This document shows, one piece after another, positions 58,188 to 64,000 of a stretch of 64,000 bases of DNA. A program made the position numbers and the translations under genes. Numbering within the stretch: position 1 is the first letter of the stretch; every line of letters begins with the position of its first letter. Below the pieces are notes generated by a model. It was given only the letters and a program-made list of their open reading frames with translations, did not search any database and had not been told where the DNA came from. The stretch lies in NCBI GenBank assembly GCA_964581105.1, contig CAZOMB010000004.1, positions 1 to 64,000 on the forward strand. The letters are read 5' to 3'. This DNA is from UBA10161 sp964581105 (GTDB taxonomy: Archaea; Micrarchaeota; Micrarchaeia; Anstonellales; Anstonellaceae).

Positions 58188-58877
58188 TCAGTAGGGCATC
58201 TGAGGCATTCCTCCCATTGCCCCTAAGCCCATTCCTGCAAGCATTACTGCCAATGCAGCTGCAAGCATTGCTGCAAGAACTATTGCAACCACTATTGGAA
58301 GCAGTATTACTATTGCAGCTTTTATTGACGAGAGCTTGTGCACGCCTTTAATCAGCCTATAGTATGAGTAAAGTGCATACAGGGCGACAAGCAGTGCAAT
58401 TAAGCTAAATGCCCAGCCAATGAATGGTATTGCTGCAAGCACTGTCAGAGGCGCATCAATCAGCGTATATCCCCCGAAAACCAAACTAATTCCAAGCGTC
58501 TGTTCCATAAAGCCTCCTTTTGCGCCAAGCACTTTTGCAATCACAAACAAAATTGCTGAGCCTATGAAAGCAGCGATTACCAGGAATATTGGGGTTACTA
58601 TTACTCCGGGAAGCATGAACATTGCTGTTGTCATCCCTCCGCTGATAATAGTAGCAATGAAAGAAGCAGCCCAAATCACCACGCCTGCAATGGCAAGGTG
58701 CACTATTATTTTTCCAGCATTAGAATCCTTCTTGTTTGCGTCAAACTCCTTCATAGGATTAAAGTATGCAGAAGCCCAAGTCATAAACCTGGATTTGCAC
58801 ACAGGCATGTTTGACATAATTCCCATCACAAAGTCTTCTACAGGCGCAAGAGCACCTGATTTTGTCTTACCTGCCAA
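58188..58877 (-). CDS. Yip1-domain-like membrane protein
   Basis: A 229-residue protein with five or six membrane segments after a cytosolic N-terminus of about 55 residues that includes FNPMKEFDANKKDSNAGK, similar to the N-terminal element of Yip1-family proteins. The core has FGGYTLIDAPLTVLAAIPFIGWAF. The C-terminus is very hydrophobic and ends in a Met/Gly/Pro tail (GMGLGAMGGMPQMPY). The molecular role of archaeal Yip1 proteins is unknown. A small zinc-ribbon gene ends 15 nt upstream, so they are probably one unit. Confidence 0.7.
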   Translation of the reverse strand: MAGKTKSGALAPVEDFVMGIMSNMPVCKSRFMTWASAYFNPMKEFDANKKDSNAGKIIVHLAIAGVVIWAASFIATIISGGMTTAMFMLPGVIVTPIFLVIAAFIGSAILFVIAKVLGAKGGFMEQTLGISLVFGGYTLIDAPLTVLAAIPFIGWAFSLIALLVALYALYSYYRLIKGVHKLSSIKAAIVILLPIVVAIVLAAMLAAALAVMLAGMGLGAMGGMPQMPY

Positions 58878-58892
58878 TAAACCACCTCAACT

Positions 58893-59027
58893 TTATTTTC
58901 GGAATTTTTCAGAATAGCATTTTTTGCAAAAGCTGTGCACAAAGCCTGAATTGTCAATGTGCTGCTTTTGGGTTTGCTTGCTAAGCTCTGTTTTGCATAT
59001 TTCACATGCAAGGTAATTGTTGTACAT
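58893..59027 (-). CDS. small zinc-ribbon-like protein
   Basis: A 44-residue protein with two CxxC pairs (CEICKTEL and FCKKCYSEKF) separated by about 23 residues, able to form one zinc site. The ATG at 59027 (MYNNYLACEICKT) is preferred over an in-frame upstream start at 59105. It lies directly upstream of the Yip1-like gene. Confidence 0.6.
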   Translation of the reverse strand: MYNNYLACEICKTELSKQTQKQHIDNSGFVHSFCKKCYSEKFRK

Positions 59028-59118
59028 TTTTGCCCCTCTGCCACAAATCAGCCCAAAAGGGCTTAGAGGTATTTTTCGGCAAACAAATAAAAGCTTGCTT
59101 TCCACCTAAAAGCCTTGT

Positions 59119-59261
59119 GCTGGGGTCGCATAGCCCGGTTAGTGCGGCAGGTTGCTAACCTGTTGGGGATTTTCCCCTCGCGAGTTCAACGAAGCTTTTT
59201 CGGTTTGCCTAAAAAGCTTCAGCAAAAACCAGAAAAGCTCGAACAAATCTCGCCCCCGGCG
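59119..59261 (+). tRNA. tRNA-Ser(GCU) with a T-loop intron
   Basis: Acceptor strands gctgggg (59119-59125) and ccccggc (59254-59260) pair with one wobble; discriminator G at 59261. The anticodon loop ttgctaa (anticodon GCT) sits between gcagg and cctgt. A long variable arm, gggg-attt-tcccc, marks class II tRNA. The T-stem gcgag/ctcgc closes the loop ttcaaat only after a 57-nt insert (59190-59246) is removed. CCA is not encoded. Exon lengths and all stems are normal once spliced. Confidence 0.93.
59190..59246 (+). other. tRNA intron at position 59/60 (T-loop)
   Basis: The junctions fit a bulge-helix-bulge: central helix gttc (59184-59187) with gaac (59241-59244), 3-nt bulges aac (59188-59190) and aaa (59245-59247), each cut after the second base. 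Splicing restores ttcaaat. The intron contains a perfect 10-bp hairpin (59191-59200 with 59211-59220). Intron-proximal pairing of the motif is weak and competes with this hairpin. Confidence 0.88.
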
Positions 59262-59323
59262 CTTTCTTTTTTGAAAGCGACGGACCAGTGGAGTGAAGCT
59301 CCAGTAGGGCCGGCGTTTTTTTT
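59262..59323 (+). terminator. structured region and T-run after the tRNA
   Basis: The tRNA is followed by a hairpin gctttc/gaaagc (59261-59278), a second one tggag/ctcca (around 59289-59303) closed by cgg..ccg arms, and a run of eight T at 59316-59323. It looks like a terminator, with more structure than is needed for one. Confidence 0.55.
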
Positions 59324-59358
59324 CAAAAGAAATATAAGCATGCCCATATAACAAAAAT

Positions 59359-59364
59359 AGGAGG
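59359..59364 (+). promoter_or_regulatory. ribosome binding site that fixes a TTG start
   Basis: aggagg lies 9 nt before the TTG at 59374, the best evidence that this TTG is the true start of the first pilin-like gene, since no ATG or GTG is available in frame. Confidence 0.65.
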
Positions 59365-59373
59365 CTTGATTAC

Positions 59374-59703
59374 TTGGGAAAAATTGCATTCATACTTTCC
59401 GCAGCCCTTTTGCTGAATGTCCTGGCAGCAGCTACAATGCTTACCTCTGTCCAGGAAGCAGTTTCAGAGATGTGCATAAGCCTGAAAAGCCTTTTGCCAG
59501 TGGTTGCAATGACAATGCTTATCCTCGGCGGGGTAATTTATGCTGCTGGGCAGATGATGGGTGCTGAGACAAGGGCAAGGGGAAATGTGTGGGCAACTGC
59601 CTGCTTAACAGGGGCATTGATTGCAATCCTCATAGTAATAGTCGCACAGCCTGTTCTTCAGATGATTTACGGTGACCTTGGCACAGTTGCCTGCGAGCTT
59701 TAG
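59374..59703 (+). CDS. VirB2/TrbC-like pilin, copy 1
   Basis: A 109-residue protein. An N-terminal signal-like segment (to about residue 22), a short loop and two membrane helices (LLPVVAMTMLILGGVIYAAG and LTGALIAILIVIVAQPVLQM) are joined by a positively charged turn (GAETRARGN). This is the VirB2/TrbC/CedA1 pilin architecture. 46 nt coding for YAAGQMMGAETRAR are identical in the second copy. TTG start with a perfect ribosome binding site. It may assemble into a conjugation-like pilus with the VirB4 cluster at 30-36 kb. Confidence 0.78.
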   Translation: MGKIAFILSAALLLNVLAAATMLTSVQEAVSEMCISLKSLLPVVAMTMLILGGVIYAAGQMMGAETRARGNVWATACLTGALIAILIVIVAQPVLQMIYGDLGTVACEL

Positions 59704-59774
59704 GGGAGCCGGCTCCAGTGCAGTTTAAAAAGATTAGCAACATTATTTTCTATAACAGATAAAGGAGGGATTTG

Positions 59775-60125
59775 ATGAGAAAATTAATGGTATTTGTGAT
59801 GTTTGCAATGCTGGCAGCAACAGTTTTTGCCCAGACAGTTCCAACAAGTAGGATCTACGATGCAGCTGAGGCCTTGTACTGCGGACTTCGAGACGTCCTC
59901 CCAGTAATTGCAATGCTTATGATAATCGTTGCAGGAGTGATTTATGCTGCTGGGCAGATGATGGGTGCTGAGACAAGGGCAAGGGCAAATGTATGGGCAA
60001 CTGCTGCTCTTACAGGAGCATTGATTGCAATACTGATTGTTGTAATTGCACCTTCTGTGTTCAGCATAATTTACGGAACAGGTTGGGAAGTGCCACCATG
60101 TTCTGGAATAACTTCAAGAAACTAG
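59775..60125 (+). CDS. VirB2/TrbC-like pilin, copy 2
   Basis: A 116-residue protein. Signal peptide to about AAATVFAQ (residue 19-20), then a loop and two membrane helices with the same YAAGQMMGAETRARANVWAT core as copy 1. The C-terminus ends in a Cys/Pro segment outside the membrane. A ggaggg ribosome binding site precedes the ATG pair at 59772/59775. The T-rich tail after the gene (60137-60170) is a likely terminator. Two tandem pilin paralogues suggest a heteropolymeric or phase-specific filament. Confidence 0.78.
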   Translation: MRKLMVFVMFAMLAATVFAQTVPTSRIYDAAEALYCGLRDVLPVIAMLMIIVAGVIYAAGQMMGAETRARANVWATAALTGALIAILIVVIAPSVFSIIYGTGWEVPPCSGITSRN

Positions 60126-60136
60126 GACCTATAAGT

Positions 60137-60170
60137 GGCCTTTTTCTTTTTTTCTATTTTTTCTTTTTAC
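60137..60170 (+). terminator. T-rich terminator after the pilin genes
   Basis: Four runs of T separated by single or double other bases follow the stop of the second pilin gene. Confidence 0.5.
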
Positions 60171-60211
60171 CTCTTCGTTATCCTTAAAAGGGTTGCCAGA
60201 GCATTCTGCTC

Positions 60212-60955
60212 ATGGCAATAGAGTTTCACTTGACTGCAAAGCCTAAGCTGAAAAAGCCTGTTCTTGTTGAGGGATTCCCAGGCTTAGGGCTTGTTGGCAC
60301 TATTTCTGCCAGTTATCTTGTTGAAAAATTAAAGATGCAGCCCTTAGGGTATATTACAGGGGACAAATTCCCGCCATTGGCAGCAGTGCATGGCTATGTG
60401 CCTCTTTTCCCTGCAAGGATGTATTTTTCAAAAAAGCATAACCTCATAGTATTCATATCTGAGTTTGTCATACCAATAGGCGCAGTAAATGAGCTTGCAG
60501 ACAAAATATATGATTTTGCAAAAAAGAACAAGGTTGGGAAAATAATCTCGCTTGGCGGCATAACAATCAAAGGGGTGCAGGACAAAGTATATGAAATCTC
60601 CTCAATTCCTGAGCTTACGAAAAAGCTTGAGAAAAGTGTTGGAGTAAAGCCAATAAAAGAAGGCGCAACTACAGGGGTGACTGGCGTTCTTCTTGCAAAA
60701 GGCGCAATTGACAAATACCCTGTTATCTCGCTTCTTGCAGAGTCGCAAAAGGGATATATGGACCCAAAGGCAGCTGCAATGGTAATAGAAGCACTTAAAA
60801 AAATAGTCAAGTTTGACATTGATACCAAAGCTCTTGAAAATGAGGCAAAAATAATTGACAACAAGGTAAAGGACATAATGAGCAAGGCAAAGGCAGCGCA
60901 CACTGAATACAAGAAAGTTGACGATGAAACAAGCTTAGGCTCAATGTATGGCTGA
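60212..60955 (+). CDS. PAC2-family protein (proteasome assembly chaperone-like)
   Basis: A 247-residue protein. LVEGFPGLGLVGTISASYL at the N-terminus and IISLGGITIKGVQDKVYEIS in the middle are typical of the archaeal PAC2/COG2047 ATP-grasp-like family. GATTGVTGVLLAKG is the conserved glycine-rich loop. Family members are related to eukaryotic proteasome assembly chaperones; the archaeal role is not established. The C-terminal about 60 residues are a charged helix. Single gene. Confidence 0.85.
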   Translation: MAIEFHLTAKPKLKKPVLVEGFPGLGLVGTISASYLVEKLKMQPLGYITGDKFPPLAAVHGYVPLFPARMYFSKKHNLIVFISEFVIPIGAVNELADKIYDFAKKNKVGKIISLGGITIKGVQDKVYEISSIPELTKKLEKSVGVKPIKEGATTGVTGVLLAKGAIDKYPVISLLAESQKGYMDPKAAAMVIEALKKIVKFDIDTKALENEAKIIDNKVKDIMSKAKAAHTEYKKVDDETSLGSMYG

Positions 60956-61007
60956 TTTTCCTGTAGAAAGCGTTTAAATTGTGCTGTTAGTGAAGCTAAG
61001 CCTAAAA

Positions 61008-61013
61008 GAGGTG
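61008..61013 (+). promoter_or_regulatory. ribosome binding site of the superoxide dismutase gene
   Basis: gaggtg lies 5 nt before the ATG at 61019, the same arrangement as before purE. A TATA-like cgtttaaatt lies at 60971-60980. Confidence 0.5.
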
Positions 61014-61018
61014 TTTTT

Positions 61019-61621
61019 ATGGAACAGTACAAACTGCCTGACTTGCCTTATGAGTACAATGCTTTAGAGCCATATATAGACGAGGAAACAATGAAGCTGC
61101 ACCATGGCAAGCACCATGCAGCATATGTAAATGGATTGAATTCTGCCCTTGCAAAGCTTGAGGAGGCCAGAGAAAAAGGGGATTTTTCCAATATACAGGC
61201 TTTGACAAGGCTTTTGGCATTTCATGGGTCTGGCCATATAATGCACTGCCTTTTTTGGGAGAGCATGTGTGCTGCATCAAAAAGCAAAGAGCCAACTAAT
61301 GGAGCGCTATTTGAAGCGCTTGTGCGTGACTTTAGCTCCTTGGAATCCTTTAAGAAACAGTTTTCCGCAGCTGCAGCAGCAGTTGAAGGAAGCGGATGGG
61401 CTGCCCTTGCATATGAGCCCAAGGCAAAAAAGCTGATTATCCTTCAGATTGAAAACCATCAAAAGCAGGTTTTCCAGGGAAGCGTGCCATTGCTTGTGCT
61501 TGACGTATGGGAACATAGTTATTATGTCAAATACCAGAACAGGCGGCCTGAATATATCAAAAACTGGTGGAATGTAGTGAACTGGGAAAAAATAGAAAAA
61601 AGCCTGCAAAGCCAGGTTTAG
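61019..61621 (+). CDS. sod: superoxide dismutase, Fe/Mn type
   Basis: A 200-residue enzyme. Metal ligands fit His28 in LHHGKHHAAYVNGLN, the second His in HIMHCLFWESM, and Asp and His in LDVWEHSYYVKYQN. GSGWAALAYEPK is the conserved dimer-region segment. The metal (Fe or Mn) cannot be set from sequence alone. Converts superoxide to oxygen and hydrogen peroxide, suggesting the organism meets oxygen at least at times. Confidence 0.95.
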   Translation: MEQYKLPDLPYEYNALEPYIDEETMKLHHGKHHAAYVNGLNSALAKLEEAREKGDFSNIQALTRLLAFHGSGHIMHCLFWESMCAASKSKEPTNGALFEALVRDFSSLESFKKQFSAAAAAVEGSGWAALAYEPKAKKLIILQIENHQKQVFQGSVPLLVLDVWEHSYYVKYQNRRPEYIKNWWNVVNWEKIEKSLQSQV

Positions 61622-61624
61622 GCT

Positions 61625-64000
61625 TTAGCAGACTTGTTCTGGGTCTGGGCACACAGGGTTTTGGCCTGGGCAGTCTGAGCATGGGTACTCGTCTTTCCAT
61701 GCAGTTACTGGTCCAATGCAGCAGCAGCCATATGTGACCTGATTCATGCCGATTGAATAATACATGCTGTCAGTTTCAGCATATTTGCAGGTAGTATAGC
61801 ACTGCTCTTCTGTCAATGCATTAAGCGCATCTTCAAGGTCTTGGTCTATTTTTGCCTCGCATGCCAGCCTGTCATTTTCGCCTTGTGCATATGAGTCAAG
61901 AGCATATGCAGAGCATTCTGCTGCGCAGTTTACAGGCACTGGGTCGCAGGCATCTCCTATTCCATCACTGTCTCGGTCACCTTGGCCTGGGTTGTAATCT
62001 CCTGGGCAGTTGTCATAGTCATCGCATACATTGTCCTCATCAGTGTCAATGCATACGCACAGGCAGTTTTCGCACACTTCATCCTGCATACAGTCTGAAG
62101 TCTCTTCGCACTCTTCACCGCCGTAGATTATGCCGTCGCCGCAATAAAGCTCATAATTGCACTCTGTGCAGTCAGCTGAGCAGCTGCCTTGTATTGTCTG
62201 GCCCTGCATTTGCATTATGCAGTCTGCATCGCTTTCACATGCCTCGCCTGACTCCAGTATTTGGTTGCCGCACTCTGCTGCAGGAAGCTCACATGTGCAA
62301 TACTCGCTGCAATATGCTTCTGCGCTGCACAAGCCAGTGTCATTGCCGTCGCACTCCTCTGTGCCTTCCCTGACCCCGTTTCCGCACTCTTGCACTGCTT
62401 CCTGGCACTGGTAATCATATGTGCATAAGTCCTGCCCAGTGCCTGATATGTTCACGCAGGCGCCGTTCAGGCATTCTTTGTGATAATTGACTGTTTCATT
62501 CGCCTGCTTTTTTGTGCATGTGCATGAGCTTGCATGGCACTCATAAGCTGCTCCTGTCATCCTGTCACAGTCATCTATGCAGGTCATTGTGCCAAGCTTG
62601 AAGTTGTTTATGTCTGTTTGTATTACTTCCCCTGTATTGTCTGCGCAGCTCACTTCCTCTCTCTTTGTGCATGTGCATGAGCTTGCATAGCACTCATAAG
62701 CAGAGCCAAGCTGCTTTACACAGTCATCCTTGCAGGTCATTTTGCTTGCGTCAAAGTCATTTACATCTGTTTCAATCACTTTTGCAGTATGCTCTGCGCA
62801 GCTCACTGGCTCTTCTTCTGGCTTTTTGGTACAGGTGCATGAACCAGTGTTGCACTCATACTCATCTCCAAGAACGCTCTTGCAGTCATCTTTGCAGATT
62901 TGCGGCGGCTTAAAAGTATTCTTGTCTGTTGCATCAACTTTTTGTGTATTTGTTGCGCAGCTTATTGTTTCATTCTTAGGAGTTTCGTTCTGTGGTGGTG
63001 TTTCATTTTTTGGGGGCTGCTCTTCCTTTCTGCAAACGCATGGAGGTATTATGCATTTCTCAGCCGGGTCTAAGCAAGGAATGCCAACTTCGCATTCCTC
63101 AAACCATTCAAGCACCTTGTTGCCGCACCATGCTTCCTCCTGAGGATAGCACATGCAGTCAAGCCAGCATATGTCGGCTGCGTTTGGGCATGGGATTCCG
63201 ACTTCGCACTGCTCAGGCGGCTGCAGCACCTTGTCCCCGCAATATGGGCCTGGCTTTCTAAGCTCGCGAAGCGGGCTGACTGCTGGGTTTCTTTCATATG
63301 AATTCATCAGAAGAGGGTCAAGCTGTGCTGGGGCTGACCACATTCCTGCCTCAAGGTATGAGTAATATATCTCTCCAGGGGGAATTGTCTGGCCCCACCA
63401 TACAACAAGGCCAATTGACCTGTCTTTTATGAATACTAGCGACGGCCTGTCATCAGAATCAGAAAGCCCTGATGAGACCAAAGCCTCTGCTGCAGGCGAA
63501 TTAACGTCAGGCTGGTGGAATATGTCCTTGCCTTTTGCAAATGCGCTGTTTGCCTTTTCAGAAGCAGAGTAATAAACGTCTGGCATTGCTCCGCTTGCAA
63601 ATTTGCTTGGTGTTGCTCCAAGCTTCACAGAGTAAACAGTGCCAGAGTCAGGGTAAACTGCTGTTGTTTCCTTTTTTGTCTTTGCTGCTGCAATTCCTGT
63701 CCTTTGGTCTGTTGGCACATTGTTGTCAACAACAGCTGAGCCTGAGACTGCAACTGCATTTGACCATGCGTTTACTGCATATACTGCTGCATGCGCACCT
63801 TTGTTGCTTGTGAAAACAAGGTAATAGCCTCCATCATACTCGCTGTATGTGAGTTCAGGCAGGGAAACTTTTTCCACTTCGCCAATGTCTATCTTTTTTG
63901 GCAATGTCCAGTCTTTGCTGCTTACATAATAGGAATAGTAAAGCTCCTTGTTATTTCTCACCCATACTGCAAGTGCGTCTCCTGATGGGCCCACTGCAAC
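61625..64000 (-). CDS. large Cys-rich surface protein with repeat modules (5' end outside window)
   Basis: The frame is open to the window edge and the first in-frame GTG at 63994 is internal, so the N-terminus is missing. About 790 residues are seen. The first 230 form a propeller-like region (ALAVWVRNNKELYYSYYV; LVFIKDRSIGLVVWWGQ). Then come two DUF4215-like Cys-rich modules (CGNKVLEWFEECEVGIPC), a Pro/Glu/Thr linker, three tandem 45-residue repeats each ending in SCTCTK, more Cys-rich modules (CGNGVREGTEECDGNDTG), and a thrombospondin type-3-like Ca-binding stretch (DTDEDNVCDDYDNCPG; DRDSDGIGDACD). It is an extracellular adhesin-like protein; no function known. Confidence 0.8.
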   Translation of the reverse strand, partial: VAVGPSGDALAVWVRNNKELYYSYYVSSKDWTLPKKIDIGEVEKVSLPELTYSEYDGGYYLVFTSNKGAHAAVYAVNAWSNAVAVSGSAVVDNNVPTDQRTGIAAAKTKKETTAVYPDSGTVYSVKLGATPSKFASGAMPDVYYSASEKANSAFAKGKDIFHQPDVNSPAAEALVSSGLSDSDDRPSLVFIKDRSIGLVVWWGQTIPPGEIYYSYLEAGMWSAPAQLDPLLMNSYERNPAVSPLRELRKPGPYCGDKVLQPPEQCEVGIPCPNAADICWLDCMCYPQEEAWCGNKVLEWFEECEVGIPCLDPAEKCIIPPCVCRKEEQPPKNETPPQNETPKNETISCATNTQKVDATDKNTFKPPQICKDDCKSVLGDEYECNTGSCTCTKKPEEEPVSCAEHTAKVIETDVNDFDASKMTCKDDCVKQLGSAYECYASSCTCTKREEVSCADNTGEVIQTDINNFKLGTMTCIDDCDRMTGAAYECHASSCTCTKKQANETVNYHKECLNGACVNISGTGQDLCTYDYQCQEAVQECGNGVREGTEECDGNDTGLCSAEAYCSEYCTCELPAAECGNQILESGEACESDADCIMQMQGQTIQGSCSADCTECNYELYCGDGIIYGGEECEETSDCMQDEVCENCLCVCIDTDEDNVCDDYDNCPGDYNPGQGDRDSDGIGDACDPVPVNCAAECSAYALDSYAQGENDRLACEAKIDQDLEDALNALTEEQCYTTCKYAETDSMYYSIGMNQVTYGCCCIGPVTAWKDEYPCSDCPGQNPVCPDPEQVC

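Noticed and set aside
59115..59351. Open frame over the tRNA-Ser region
   Set aside because: It covers the tRNA, its intron and the terminator; the RNA structure explains the sequence.
1..64000. CRISPR array, transposase gene, prophage genes or integrase attachment site
   Set aside because: I saw no regularly spaced direct repeats, no transposase- or integrase-like protein and no tRNA-end duplication in the window. The only mobile-like sequence is the small palindromic element at 18.4-18.6 kb.

Overview
This is an archaeal chromosome segment of moderate GC. It carries archaeal-type genes and signals throughout: release factor aRF1, Spt5/NusG, SecE, two FtsZ proteins, digeranylgeranylglyceryl phosphate synthase, AMP phosphorylase, an S-layer protein of the S_layer_N type, a 7S SRP RNA, and TATA boxes about 25-30 nt upstream of many starts, giving leaderless or short-leader transcripts. 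Compact genes, reduced or rearranged versions of standard operons, a class II HMG-CoA reductase, a tRNA with a non-canonical intron and many short proteins of unknown family suggest a DPANN-type archaeon (for example Micrarchaeota, Diapherotrites or a relative). The lineage is an inference; no phylogeny was run.

Layout. 1-13 kb is mainly cell-surface glycan genes: a partial GT4 glycosyltransferase, two sugar nucleotidyltransferases, a lipid-linked sugar flippase, phosphoglucosamine/phosphohexose mutase, a UDP-sugar epimerase, a GlcNAc-1-phosphate transferase of the MraY/Alg7 type and a large membrane protein. Mixed in are two unknown gene pairs or singles, a duplicated Cys-rich protein and a Bat-type HTH regulator. 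13-18.5 kb holds isoprenoid lipid genes (HMG-CoA reductase, DGGGP synthase), an agmatinase-family enzyme and purC-purE. A 164-nt palindromic element with 14-bp terminal inverted repeats separates purE from an N-terminally short TrmI methyltransferase. 19-25 kb has an acidic lipoprotein, an S-layer paralogue, L11 and a PQQ-type beta-propeller. 25.8-29.8 kb on the minus strand is ftsZ-secE-spt5, AMP phosphorylase, 5S rRNA and a HicBA toxin-antitoxin pair.

30-36.5 kb is a six-gene cluster around a VirB4/HerA-like ATPase whose N-terminal domain appears to be a separate gene. With two VirB2-like pilin genes at 59.4-60.1 kb it looks like a type IV secretion or Ced/Ted-like DNA-transfer machine. 36.5-39 kb has a glycogen-synthase-like enzyme and a GH57 amylase, followed by two unknown genes and a Cdc48-like double AAA ATPase fused to a polytopic membrane domain. 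44-47 kb is the main S-layer gene, with a long 5' leader that can form an interleaved (pseudoknot) pair of helices ending at the ribosome binding site. 47-64 kb carries two exported/membrane proteins, TyrRS, a membrane-anchored Lon-like protease, ArgG, beta-carbonic anhydrase, aRF1 interrupted by a mini-intein immediately after its GGQ motif, a second FtsZ, SRP RNA, a Yip1-like protein, tRNA-Ser(GCU) with an intron in the T-loop, the pilins, a PAC2 protein, superoxide dismutase and a large partial Cys-rich surface protein.

The strongest candidates for new biology are the aRF1 intein, the split VirB4/pilin system, the membrane-embedded Cdc48-like ATPase, the domain-swapped pair of S-layer proteins and the S-layer leader structure.
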